Shown here in pieces: positions 1-7,807 of a DNA stretch of 17,450 bases (within the stretch, counting starts at the first letter, position 1; each line of letters begins with the position of its first letter). A program made the position numbers and the translations under genes. Source of the DNA: RGIG3009 sp045541305. Its GTDB lineage: Bacteria > Bacillota > Clostridia > Oscillospirales > Acutalibacteraceae. The notes below the pieces were generated by a model. It had not been told where the DNA came from and made no database searches. It saw only the letters and a list, made by a program, of their open reading frames with translations. The stretch is taken from NCBI GenBank assembly GCA_045541305.1, contig JAZQIV010000007.1, positions 1 to 17,450 on the forward strand, given 5' to 3'.

Positions 1-60
1 ACCCTACTTCCCGACGTTTACTAACAAGTAGCAAAGGCGGTACAATAAAAGTAAAGGCGC
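1..60. other. End of an unidentified upstream unit
   Basis: These 60 bases precede a plus-strand terminator, so they are probably the 3' end of a plus-strand gene lying outside the window. Frame 2 reads PYFPTFTNK and stops at TAG 29-31. Frame 1 reads TLLPDVY and stops at TAA 22-24. Either could be a C-terminus, but the fragment is too short to choose or to assign a family. No tRNA-like fold is visible. Confidence 0.3.
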
Positions 61-89
61 GCCTGTCATTACGACAGGCTGTCTTTTTT
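61..89 (+). terminator. Rho-independent terminator of the upstream unit
   Basis: A 7-bp stem (GCCTGTC 61-67 with GACAGGC 73-79) encloses the loop ATTAC and is followed by TGTC and six T residues (84-89). The T tract reaches the stop codon of the convergent rnhA (88-90). On the minus strand the same hairpin is followed by GCGCCTTTACTTTTATTG, which is moderately T-rich, so it may also serve rnhA. Confidence 0.7.
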
Positions 90-525
90 AGTTGAGTTGT
101 TGATATTGGGCAACCGCTAAGGCATCGCAGCGTTCATTTTCGGGGTGCCCCTGGTGCCCGTGCACCCAATGAAACGTTACCGTGTGCAACGCGGTTAAAT
201 TCAACAGCGTATCCCACAAATCAGCGTTGAGAGCAGGCTTTTTATCGGCCTTGCGCCACCCGTTTTTCTTCCAGGAGGCGGCCCAGCCTTTTTCAATGCC
301 GTTTACTACGTATTGCGAATCGGTCGTAATCAGCACTTCACAGCGCTCATTGAGTGCTTTTAAGCCTTCAATCACCGCGGTCAATTCCATGCGATTGTTG
401 GTGGTTTGCTTTTCGCCACCGCACAATTCCTTTTCATGCTTGCCATATCGCAAAATCGCCGCCCAACCGCCGGCCCCGGGGTTACCGGAACACGCACCGT
501 CGGTGAACAGTTCCACCTTTTTCAA
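88..525 (-). CDS. rnhA: Ribonuclease HI
   Basis: RNase HI cleaves the RNA strand of RNA-DNA hybrids. It removes R-loops and primer RNA in the cytoplasm. The 145-residue protein has the usual bacterial length. The catalytic carboxylates are visible as D9 (in FTDGACSGNPG), E47 (in NNRMELTA), D69 (in TTDSQ) and D134 (in NERCDALA). The catalytic-loop histidine is H124 (in HGHQGHPENE). The Trp/Lys-rich basic protrusion that grips the hybrid spans about residues 79-100 (WAASWKKNGWRK). The ATG at 523-525 has a modest GAGG ribosome site 9 nt upstream and lies about 20 nt from a predicted start of transcription. The gene is monocistronic here and divergent from rnj, so two RNA-degrading enzymes share one intergenic region. 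Nothing looks degraded. Confidence 0.97.
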   Translation of the reverse strand: MKKVELFTDGACSGNPGAGGWAAILRYGKHEKELCGGEKQTTNNRMELTAVIEGLKALNERCEVLITTDSQYVVNGIEKGWAASWKKNGWRKADKKPALNADLWDTLLNLTALHTVTFHWVHGHQGHPENERCDALAVAQYQQLN

Positions 526-551
526 TGCCGCTCGCCTCGCTTTCTCCGCCT

Positions 552-580
552 ATTGTATCAAATATATTTCATTCTGGCAA
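552..580 (-). promoter_or_regulatory. Sigma-A-like promoter for rnhA
   Basis: On the minus strand, -35 TTGCCA (580-575) is separated by 17 bp from -10 TACAAT (557-552). The start of transcription should be near 545, giving a leader of about 20 nt before the rnhA ATG. It lies back to back with the rnj promoter and does not overlap it. Confidence 0.6.
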
Positions 581-612
581 GTCTAATTCCGCGTATTGGT
601 TGCATACTTTAC

Positions 613-641
613 TTGACAATATACCGAAAAAAAGGTAAAAT
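613..641 (+). promoter_or_regulatory. Sigma-A-like promoter for the rnj-gdpP-rplI-dnaB-tilS-hpt-ftsH unit
   Basis: A consensus -35 TTGACA (613-618), a 17-bp spacer and -10 TAAAAT (636-641) sit in AT-rich sequence. The predicted start near 648 gives an unusually long leader of about 120 nt before the rnj ATG at 771. It is the strongest-looking promoter in the window. Confidence 0.7.
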
Positions 642-708
642 ATATTTACTCATGTGATCGGTTAGCGCAATCCCTTTTTTATGTATGTGTTCGGACTATA
701 TTGACAAT

Positions 709-732
709 AGCTCCGCGCCAGGCGCAGGGGCT
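709..732 (+). promoter_or_regulatory. GC-rich stem-loop in the rnj mRNA leader
   Basis: In the RNA, AGCUCC (709-714) pairs with GGGGCU (727-732) including one U-G wobble. GCG (715-717) pairs with CGC (723-725). This leaves the loop CCAGG and one bulged A at 726, a stem of about 9 bp. It stands out in an AT-rich leader and ends 28 nt before the GGAGG site at 761-765. It is not a terminator because no T tract follows directly. A role in feedback on rnj is inference only. Confidence 0.45.
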
Positions 733-770
733 TACTTTCATTGTAATTATTTTTTGAAACGGAGGATTAT

Positions 771-2612
771 ATGGCAACAGAAAACAAACGCCAAACGAAC
801 AAACCGCAAACAAACAAACCCGGTCCCCGCAAGCCTAACACGCGTGCGGCAAAAGCACCGGCCAAAAAACAGGACGAAAAAAGCACCGCGACCCGCCAAA
901 CGGCGCGCCGCTACAATAATCGCACGCAATCCAAAAAAACGCCGCCGAAGCCGGCCCTGCCCGTGCACATCACCATGCTGGGCGGTCTGAATGAAATTGG
1001 CAAAAACATGACGTTGTTCGAATACGGTAACGATGCATTTTTGATCGATTGCGGCATGGCATTCCCCGATGAAGATCTTCTCGGCGTCGATATCGTGTTA
1101 CCTGATTTTACACACGTAGAAAAATGCCGCGATCGCATTCGCGGTATCGTCATCACGCACGGTCACGAAGATCATATCGGCGCCTTGCCGTATTTGTTAA
1201 AGCAAATGATCTTCCCGATCTATGCCACCAAGCTTACCATCGCGCTCATCGAATCCAAGCTCAAAGAACACGGCTTGTCGGGAAAGGTGCCGCTTCACGT
1301 GGTGAAGCCCGGCGATGTTGTGCATTTCAACGCCATTTCGGTGGAATTTATCAACGTCAACCATTCCATTCCGGATGCGGTGGCTCTTGGTATCAAAACT
1401 CCGCTCGGATACGTGGTGCACACCGGCGACTTCAAAATCGATTGTACGCCCATCATGGGCTCCATGATCGATCTGCCCCGTTTGGGTGAGATCGGCAAGG
1501 AAGGTGTGCTGGCGTTGATGGCGGATTCCACCAACGCCGAACGCGCAGGCTATACCGCCAGCGAACGGGTGGTGGGCGAGAGCTTCAGTAACCTGTTCAA
1601 AAAAGCCGAAAACAAACGCATCATCATCGCCACCTTCTCGTCCAACCTGCCGCGCATTCAGCAGATTATTGATGCGGCGGTCAAGGATGGACGCAAGGTC
1701 GCGATTTCCGGCCGCAGCATGGTCAACAACGTCAATATTGCACATGAGCTGAACTATTTAACCATGCCCGAAGGCCTGCTTGTGGATATCGATATGATCC
1801 ATCGTTATCCCAAAGAAAAAATGACCATCATTACCACCGGCAGCCAGGGTGAACCGATGTCGGCGTTGGCACGCATGGCTTTTTCGGACCATCGTCAGGT
1901 GGATGTGGGCCCGGATGATTATATTATCATTTCCGCAACCCCCATTCCCGGTAATGAAAAAACCGTCGGCAAAGTTGTCAACGAACTGATGAAACGCGGC
2001 TGCGACGTGGTGTACGAAAAAATGTACGACGTGCACGTGTCGGGTCACGCGTGTCAGGAAGAACTCAAAATCATTCAGGGCATCACCAAACCGAAATTCT
2101 TCATTCCGGTTCACGGTGAACGCAAGCACCTGCAAAAACACGCGCAGCTGGCAAAAAGCATGGGCATGCCCGCACAAAACGTACTGGTTACCGATATCGG
2201 TAAAGTAATTGAACTGACCGCTGATAAAATGGCGGTTGTCGGCAGCGTGCCTGCAGGCCGTGTGCTGGTGGATGGCCTCGGCATCGGCGATGTCGGCAGC
2301 ATTGTGCTGCGGGATCGCAAGCATTTGGCGCAGGACGGCTTGATCGTGGTGGTCGCCATCATCGACCCGGTCAGCGGTCAGATCGTTTCCGGCCCCGATA
2401 TGGTGTCGCGCGGCTTTGTGTACGTTCGAGAATCCGAAGAATTGATGGATGAAGCCAAAGCCATCGCACGCCGTGTGCTGGAGGATTGCTGTCACCGTCA
2501 TTCGCATGATTGGTCTACCATGAAAGCCCGTGTGCGGGATGAACTGTCCCGCATGTTATTCCAAAAGACAAAACGCAGCCCGATGATCCTGCCGATCATC
2601 ATGGAGGTCTGA
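771..2612 (+). CDS. rnj: Ribonuclease J (metallo-beta-lactamase/beta-CASP RNase)
   Basis: RNase J combines endonuclease and 5'-3' exonuclease activity in mRNA decay and rRNA maturation in Firmicutes. The zinc-site motif HGHEDH gives H130, H132, D134 and H135. Further ligands of the fold are H198 (in VNHSI) and H217/D220 (in HTGDFKID). The beta-CASP domain and its return to the metallo-lactamase fold are marked by HVSGHA (H422-H426) and IPVHGE (H448). The C-terminal dimerisation domain fills about residues 460-613. The fold starts near residue 62 (PVHITMLGGLNEIG). The first 61 residues are a Lys/Arg/Gln/Asn-rich, probably disordered extension absent from the B. subtilis enzymes. The ATG is fixed by GGAGG at 761-765, 5 nt upstream. 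It heads the seven-gene run. Whether it is the J1 or J2 type cannot be judged from one copy. Confidence 0.96.
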   Translation: MATENKRQTNKPQTNKPGPRKPNTRAAKAPAKKQDEKSTATRQTARRYNNRTQSKKTPPKPALPVHITMLGGLNEIGKNMTLFEYGNDAFLIDCGMAFPDEDLLGVDIVLPDFTHVEKCRDRIRGIVITHGHEDHIGALPYLLKQMIFPIYATKLTIALIESKLKEHGLSGKVPLHVVKPGDVVHFNAISVEFINVNHSIPDAVALGIKTPLGYVVHTGDFKIDCTPIMGSMIDLPRLGEIGKEGVLALMADSTNAERAGYTASERVVGESFSNLFKKAENKRIIIATFSSNLPRIQQIIDAAVKDGRKVAISGRSMVNNVNIAHELNYLTMPEGLLVDIDMIHRYPKEKMTIITTGSQGEPMSALARMAFSDHRQVDVGPDDYIIISATPIPGNEKTVGKVVNELMKRGCDVVYEKMYDVHVSGHACQEELKIIQGITKPKFFIPVHGERKHLQKHAQLAKSMGMPAQNVLVTDIGKVIELTADKMAVVGSVPAGRVLVDGLGIGDVGSIVLRDRKHLAQDGLIVVVAIIDPVSGQIVSGPDMVSRGFVYVRESEELMDEAKAIARRVLEDCCHRHSHDWSTMKARVRDELSRMLFQKTKRSPMILPIIMEV

Positions 2613-2634
2613 TTCGCGAAAGGAGAGAATGACA

Positions 2635-4620
2635 ATGAAACGTTTAGCCGTTTGGTCGGTGTCACCGGTCATTCTTCTGTTCGGCATTCTGTCATTTTTA
2701 CTGCTTCTTACGTTGCTTTTTGTTAACCGCACGGTGTTTTGGTTTGCGGCGGCTGTGTCGGTTTTGGTGTGGGCGTATGGCCTGTGGCGCATTCGCAAGC
2801 TGAAAAGCGATCTGCAGCGGTATGCTGTCGGGATCAGCCAGCAGCTGAACCAGCAAAACCGTAAAGCGTTGGAGGAAACGCCGTTGCCCATCGTGCTCGT
2901 GTCTGACGAGAACGAGATCGTGTGGTACAACGAGCTGTTTCGGCACGATGTTTTGAAAGATGCAGACCGATTGGGCGAGGAGATCAGCACGGTTTTTCCC
3001 GCAATCAGCGCTGCTAAGCTTTCGGCACGGTTTATCCCGCAGGTGGCGTGTGATACGGCTACGTACGCGGTGTATACTGCCAAGCTGAAAACGCATGGGG
3101 AAGCAAGCGGGTACGTGCTGTACTGTGTGGATAACACGGAGCTTGCGCACATTGCCGAAGAATATGCCTTGAGTCGTCCCGTGGTGTTGTCGTTGTATCT
3201 GGATAACGGTGATGAAGTCATGAAAGATCACCGCGACAGCGAACGGGCACAGGTGTTCTCGCAGGTGGACATGCTGCTGGAAGATTGGGCCAACCGTCAC
3301 GCCGGCATTTTCCGCAAAAATGCAGTCGGTCGCTTTTTGATTTTGTTGGAACAACGACAGTTGGATGCCATCGAAAAAGAACGCTTTAGCATCTTAGATA
3401 AGGTGCGCGCGCTGCCCACGGTAGATAACGTGCCGCTCACCTTGTCCATCGGCGTCGGCAAGGGGGACACCCTGTATGCCGCCGATATGCAAGCGCGCCA
3501 AACGTTGGATATGGCGCTCGGTCGCGGCGGTGATCAGGCGGTTATCAAAACGCAAAACGGTTTTGATTTTTACGGTGGTTTATCCAAAAGCGTGGAAAAA
3601 CGCACCAAGGTGCGTTCCCGCGTGATTGCATCGGCGTTGCAGCAGATGATCGCCGACAGCGATCTGGTGCTCGTCATGGGTCATCGGTATTCCGATCTGG
3701 ATTGCCTCGGCTCGGGTGCTGCACTCACAGCCGCCTGCCGCAGCATGGGTAAAGAAGCCTACACGGTTTATGATCCCGAAACCACGTTAGCAACCGCGCT
3801 GGTCGATTATTACCGCGATTATGGTAAGGACGATATGTTTATCGATATCGAAACCGCCAAATCTCTGGTAACCCCCGATACGTTGCTCATCATCACGGAT
3901 ATTCATCAGCCGGAACGGCTGGATGCGCCGGAGCTGTATCACATCATCGAACGGGTGGCTGTCATCGATCATCACCGCAAAATGGTGGATCATATTGACG
4001 ATGCCATGCTGTTTTATCATGAGCCGTATTCCAGCTCGGCTTCCGAAATGGTATCGGAAGTGCTGCAATACATGGAAGGCATCAGATTATCCCGCTTGGA
4101 AGCAGAGGCGCTGCTTTCCGGTATCATGCTGGATACGCGGTATTTCGTTATGAAGGCAGGCGTTCGCACGTTTGAAGCGGCAGCGTTTTTGCGCAAGCTC
4201 GGCGCGGATACTATCCAGGTCAAGCGCATGTTTTCGGAGGATATGTCGATCTACCGCCTGAAAGCGGATATCATTTCCTGTGCCGAATCGTATCGCGGCA
4301 CGGCGATCGCGTGTGCCGCCGAAAGCGGCAACGGCATTCGTGTGGCAGCTTCGCAGGCAGCCGACGAATTGCTGTGTGTGCGTGAAGTGGAAGCATCGTT
4401 CGTTATGTTTGAAGAAAACGGCGGTGTCAACATTTCGGCACGTTCGTATGGTGAGATCAACGTTCAGTTGATCATGGAGGCCTTAGGTGGCGGCGGTCAT
4501 CGCACCATGTCCGGCACCTATGTGCGGGATAGCGATATGAAAACGGTCAAGAAACTCCTACAAAAGGTGATCGACCAGTATTTAACAGAACGAGAGCGTG
4601 CTGCACAAGCATCTCAGTAA
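2635..4620 (+). CDS. gdpP: Cyclic-di-AMP phosphodiesterase GdpP (PAS, degenerate GGDEF, DHH/DHHA1)
   Basis: GdpP hydrolyses c-di-AMP to pApA at the membrane and so tunes osmolyte and cell-wall homeostasis. Two membrane helices lie at about residues 10-52, followed by a PAS-like region (near VLVSDENEIVWYN). A degenerate GGDEF domain follows, with GRGGDQ in the signature place as in other GdpP proteins. The DHH domain has GHRYSDLDCLGS (H350, D354, D356), TDIHQP and DHH (D445-H447). DHHA1 ends with GGGGHRTMSG near residue 620. Numbering uses ATG 2635: AGGAG at 2621-2625 is 9 nt from it but only 3 nt from the in-frame ATG at 2629, which would add two residues. The gene lies 22 bp after rnj and 14 bp before rplI; the gdpP-rplI-dnaB order is common in Firmicutes. 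No diadenylate cyclase is in the window. Confidence 0.95.
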   Translation: MKRLAVWSVSPVILLFGILSFLLLLTLLFVNRTVFWFAAAVSVLVWAYGLWRIRKLKSDLQRYAVGISQQLNQQNRKALEETPLPIVLVSDENEIVWYNELFRHDVLKDADRLGEEISTVFPAISAAKLSARFIPQVACDTATYAVYTAKLKTHGEASGYVLYCVDNTELAHIAEEYALSRPVVLSLYLDNGDEVMKDHRDSERAQVFSQVDMLLEDWANRHAGIFRKNAVGRFLILLEQRQLDAIEKERFSILDKVRALPTVDNVPLTLSIGVGKGDTLYAADMQARQTLDMALGRGGDQAVIKTQNGFDFYGGLSKSVEKRTKVRSRVIASALQQMIADSDLVLVMGHRYSDLDCLGSGAALTAACRSMGKEAYTVYDPETTLATALVDYYRDYGKDDMFIDIETAKSLVTPDTLLIITDIHQPERLDAPELYHIIERVAVIDHHRKMVDHIDDAMLFYHEPYSSSASEMVSEVLQYMEGIRLSRLEAEALLSGIMLDTRYFVMKAGVRTFEAAAFLRKLGADTIQVKRMFSEDMSIYRLKADIISCAESYRGTAIACAAESGNGIRVAASQAADELLCVREVEASFVMFEENGGVNISARSYGEINVQLIMEALGGGGHRTMSGTYVRDSDMKTVKKLLQKVIDQYLTERERAAQASQ

Positions 4621-4634
4621 TAGGAGGTTCCATC

Positions 4635-5075
4635 ATGAAAGTTATTTTGAAACAAGATGTCAAAGGACAGGGTAAAGCAGGACAGCTCGTGCAGGTGTCT
4701 GATGGCTATGCCCGCAACTTTTTGTTGCCGCGTGGCTTGGCGGTGGAGGCGGATGCCCAGGCGATGAACGACCTGCGCAACAAGGAGGCAGCACAGCAGC
4801 ACCACAAAGCGGTGGAAAGACAAGAAGCCGAAGCAGCTGCCAAAACGCTTTCCGACAAAACCGTGAAGATCACAGCACGCGCCGGTCAAAACGGCAAGCT
4901 GTTCGGTTCGGTAACTACCAAAGAGGTTGCCGAAGCGCTGAAACAGCAGTACGGTATTGTGCTGGATAAACGCAAAATTGTTATGCCGGATGCCAAAGCG
5001 TTCGGTTCCTATGAAGCGGAACTCAAATTCAACCAGGGTGTGACCGCCAAAGTGACGGTCATGGTAACGGAATAA
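4635..5075 (+). CDS. rplI: 50S ribosomal protein bL9
   Basis: bL9 binds 23S rRNA near the L1 stalk and extends away from the 50S subunit; it helps maintain reading frame. The protein has 146 residues, close to the usual 148. The N-terminal RNA-binding domain shows the family hallmark MKVILKQDVKGQGKAG followed by VSDGYARNFLLPRGLA. A long charged, Ala-rich connecting helix covers about residues 45-75, and the C-terminal domain contains GKLFGSVTTKEVAEAL. The ATG follows AGGAGG (4622-4627) at 7 nt. It sits 14 bp after gdpP and 12 bp before dnaB in the usual order. Confidence 0.98.
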   Translation: MKVILKQDVKGQGKAGQLVQVSDGYARNFLLPRGLAVEADAQAMNDLRNKEAAQQHHKAVERQEAEAAAKTLSDKTVKITARAGQNGKLFGSVTTKEVAEALKQQYGIVLDKRKIVMPDAKAFGSYEAELKFNQGVTAKVTVMVTE

Positions 5076-5087
5076 ACCCGAAGGGAT

Positions 5088-6452
5088 GTGGCCAAAGTGC
5101 CTGAAATGACCTACGATGAAATGAACCTGCCGCACAGTCTGGAAGCAGAACAAGCGGTTTTGGGCGCGGTGTTGATGGAGTCCGATTGTATCAACCAGGT
5201 GGCGGATATCCTCAAACCCGAGCATTTCTATTTGACAGAACACCAGGCGATCTACTCCATTATGCTCACCAAGCTGATGGAAAACACTACGATCGACTTC
5301 GTTACGGTTCTGGAAGCCCTCAAAACCGAATCGTTTTTCTCCGGCGAAGAGGGGAAAAACTACTTGCTCAAGCTGGCACAGATCGTGCCGTCCATTTCCA
5401 ATATCGATAACTATGCGCGCATTGTGCGCGAAAAATATGACGTTCGCCGTTTAATCCACGTATCCCGTGAAATCACGGGTGATGCCATGGATCCGGGCGT
5501 GGATGCCTCGATGCTGATCGATGCCGCCGAACAAAAGGTGTATGAGATTCGTCAGGACCGTCATCAGGGCGGTTTGGTGCCGATTCGCGAAGTCATCGCG
5601 TCCAACTACGATATGTACAACAAATTGACCTCGGTGGACCGTGAACTGTACGTCGGTATTCCGACCGGCATCAGCGCGCTCGACGAGATCACCACGGGCC
5701 TCAACCGCTCCGACCTGATTATTGTCGGCGCGCGTCCCGGTATGGGTAAAACCAGCTTTGCGCTCAACATTGCACGCAACGTCGCCATGCTGCAAAATCG
5801 CACGGTGGCGGTGTTCAACCTGGAAATGTCGCGTGAGCAGATGGTTAACCGTTTTCTGTCTTCGGAAGCGCGCGTCTCGTCCAAAAAGCTGCGTACCGGC
5901 AATCTCACTCCCGATGAGTGGACGCGTATGGCGTCGGCGGCGGGTCAGTTGGGGAAAGCCCCCATTTATCTGGATGAAACCGCGAGCATCACCGTGCCCG
6001 AAATGAAAGCACGGCTGCGCCGCATCAAGGATATCGGCTTTGTTGTTATCGACTATCTGCAGTTGATGCACTCTGCAAAGCGCACGGATAACCGTGTGCA
6101 GGAGGTTTCCGAGATCACCCGAAGCCTTAAGATCATGGCAAAAGAACTCAATGTTCCCGTTATGGTGTGCGCGCAGCTTGCCCGTACCACCGAAAAACAG
6201 TCCAACCACCGACCCGCGCTGGCGGATCTGCGTGAATCGGGTTCTATTGAGCAGGATGCCGACCAGGTGCTGTTCTTGTATCGTGATGAGTACTATCGCA
6301 ACGAGAAAAGTGATCCCACCGCGGTGGAAAACGGCACAGCGGAAGTGATCGTCGCGAAAAACCGTCACGGTGAGCTCGGCACGGTCAAATTGGCGTTCCA
6401 GGGCGAATTCACACAGTTTACCTCGTTGGAATTGCACCAAAACGAAGGATGA
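5088..6452 (+). CDS. dnaB: Replicative DNA helicase DnaB
   Basis: This is the hexameric 5'-3' helicase of the replication fork (called DnaC in Bacillus). The N-terminal primase-interacting domain begins LPHSLEAEQAVLGAVLM. The RecA-like domain starts with YVGIPTGISALDEITTGL. It has Walker A GARPGMGKTS (K221, T222), Walker B VVIDYLQLM (D322) and the family block LRESGSIEQDADQV. The basic element KNRHGELGTV near residue 424 carries the likely arginine finger. At 454 residues the length is normal and no intein is present. The start is not certain. GTG 5088 gives this length, but AAGGG (5081-5085) is only 2 nt away from it; GTG 5097, three codons later, is 11 nt away. Its stop overlaps the first possible tilS start as ATGA. 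No helicase loader gene is in the window. Confidence 0.96.
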   Translation: MAKVPEMTYDEMNLPHSLEAEQAVLGAVLMESDCINQVADILKPEHFYLTEHQAIYSIMLTKLMENTTIDFVTVLEALKTESFFSGEEGKNYLLKLAQIVPSISNIDNYARIVREKYDVRRLIHVSREITGDAMDPGVDASMLIDAAEQKVYEIRQDRHQGGLVPIREVIASNYDMYNKLTSVDRELYVGIPTGISALDEITTGLNRSDLIIVGARPGMGKTSFALNIARNVAMLQNRTVAVFNLEMSREQMVNRFLSSEARVSSKKLRTGNLTPDEWTRMASAAGQLGKAPIYLDETASITVPEMKARLRRIKDIGFVVIDYLQLMHSAKRTDNRVQEVSEITRSLKIMAKELNVPVMVCAQLARTTEKQSNHRPALADLRESGSIEQDADQVLFLYRDEYYRNEKSDPTAVENGTAEVIVAKNRHGELGTVKLAFQGEFTQFTSLELHQNEG

Positions 6453-6457
6453 TCCAC

Positions 6458-7807
6458 ATGGATGCGAAAGAACAGTTCTTGACCTTGATTCGGCGGGAGC
6501 AGATGCTGCCGCCGGATTGTGCTGTCATAGCGGGCGTGTCGGGCGGCGCGGATTCCGTTGCGCTGCTGCATTTGCTGTACACTCTGCGGCAGGAGGGTCA
6601 GCTTTCGCATTTGGAGGTCGTTCACGTCAACCATTGTCTGCGCGGCGAGGAATCCCTGCGCGATCAACGATTTGTGGAAGACCTGTGCCAACAGTTGAAA
6701 ATCCCGCTTTACGTGGAAACCCATGATGTCGCCACGCTTGCCAAACAGCAGGGAAAAGGTGTGGAGGAACTGGGGCGAGAACTTCGCTATGCAGCGTTTG
6801 AAAAAGCGGCAAATCGTTTTGAAACGGCTCGTATTGCCACCGCCCACACGGCGGATGATAACGTCGAAACGTTGCTTTTGCACCTTTGCCGCGGAAGCGG
6901 TTTGCATGGCGCTGCTGGCATCCCGCCGATGCGGAGTCGCATTATCCGTCCGCTTTTAACCTGTACCCGTCGGGAAATTGAGGCGTATTGCACGGCACAC
7001 GGTTTATCCTACGTGACGGACAGCACCAATGCGGATTTACGGTATGCGCGCAATCGTGTGCGGCTGGAGGTCATGCCTGCGTTGCGTGCGATCAACCCGC
7101 AAGCAACAGCAGCGCTCACACGGTTTATCGATCAAGTGCGTCAGGCGGATGAGCTGTTGCAGGACCTCACGCAGCAAGCGATCGCCCAAGCAACAACCGA
7201 AGACGGTGTGTATGATTGCCGGGCGTTGTTGCAGTTGCCGCCTGCGCTTTGTGCGCGGGTGCTGTACCAACTCACACAAACGGCGGAGGAGCGGCACATT
7301 CAGTTACTGCAAGCCGCTTTAAAAGAAGGGCACGGCGCCGTGGTGCTGCCCACCGGCGTTTGCTGGTGTGTGACAGCGGAACAGCTGGTACGCCGCTCAG
7401 CGGAATTCATCGAGCCGTTTTGTTTCGCGGTCACGCTTAACGAATGGTACGAAATCGGTGACGATGCCTACCGCCTTGTGTGCGTACCACGCGAAGAATA
7501 TGAACAAAAACTGAATATTTCAAAAAGGGTGTTTTCAAACGCCTTTGACTATGATAGAATATGTGGCGATTTGATTTTGCGCCAACGTCGTGATGGCGAT
7601 GCGTTTCATCCCGCAGGGCGTAATTGCGGAAAATCACTAAAAAAACTGTTCAATGAGGAAAAAACGCACAAGCGGGATGCGGTTCCGGTGCTGTGCGATC
7701 AAGAGGGAATCGTGGCGGTGTACGGTTTCGAATGCGATGAGCGTGTTCGCATTACACCAAACACCAAAACGGTATTGAGGATTCAAAAAAGGGGAGAAGG
7801 GGCATGA
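6458..7807 (+). CDS. tilS: tRNA(Ile)-lysidine synthase
   Basis: TilS uses ATP and lysine to convert C34 of the CAU-anticodon tRNA-Ile to lysidine, so that the tRNA reads AUA. The PP-loop motif SGGADS lies at about residues 28-33. Next come HVNHCLRGEES, the signature TAHTADDNVETLLLHL near residue 130, and DSTNADLRYARNRVR near 188. The C-terminal half has the substrate-binding TilS_C region (GRNCGKSLKKLFNEEKTHKR). The protein has 449 residues, a usual length. ATG 6458 is preferred because AAGG (6445-6448) lies 9 nt before it. The earlier in-frame ATG at 6449, which makes ATGA with the dnaB stop, abuts that AAGG. The end overlaps hpt as ATGA, and the tilS-hpt-ftsH order is widely conserved. Confidence 0.95.
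   Translation: MDAKEQFLTLIRREQMLPPDCAVIAGVSGGADSVALLHLLYTLRQEGQLSHLEVVHVNHCLRGEESLRDQRFVEDLCQQLKIPLYVETHDVATLAKQQGKGVEELGRELRYAAFEKAANRFETARIATAHTADDNVETLLLHLCRGSGLHGAAGIPPMRSRIIRPLLTCTRREIEAYCTAHGLSYVTDSTNADLRYARNRVRLEVMPALRAINPQATAALTRFIDQVRQADELLQDLTQQAIAQATTEDGVYDCRALLQLPPALCARVLYQLTQTAEERHIQLLQAALKEGHGAVVLPTGVCWCVTAEQLVRRSAEFIEPFCFAVTLNEWYEIGDDAYRLVCVPREEYEQKLNISKRVFSNAFDYDRICGDLILRQRRDGDAFHPAGRNCGKSLKKLFNEEKTHKRDAVPVLCDQEGIVAVYGFECDERVRITPNTKTVLRIQKRGEGA
7532..7560 (+). promoter_or_regulatory. Possible internal promoter within tilS, ahead of hpt-ftsH
   Basis: TTTTCA (7532-7537), a 17-bp spacer and TAGAAT (7555-7560) lie in an AT-rich stretch inside the tilS C-terminal coding region, about 240 bp upstream of hpt. 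The -10 is good and the -35 matches 4 of 6 positions. Because the sequence is coding, the match may be chance. Confidence 0.25.

Noticed and set aside
681..704. Seven-codon upstream frame (MYVFGLY) in the rnj leader
   Set aside because: It has no ribosome-binding site, since pyrimidines precede the ATG, and no regulatory codon run. It is probably chance.
701..706. Second TTGACA in the rnj leader as an alternative -35
   Set aside because: No -10-like hexamer occurs 16-18 bp downstream; that position falls in the GC-rich stem-loop.
1758..2507. 249-codon open frame on the minus strand opposite rnj
   Set aside because: It is a His/Ala/Phe-rich shadow of the RNase J beta-CASP region with no motif of its own.
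5451..6440. 329-codon open frame on the minus strand opposite dnaB
   Set aside because: It is antisense to the conserved helicase core and its composition is that of a shadow frame. No family resemblance was seen.
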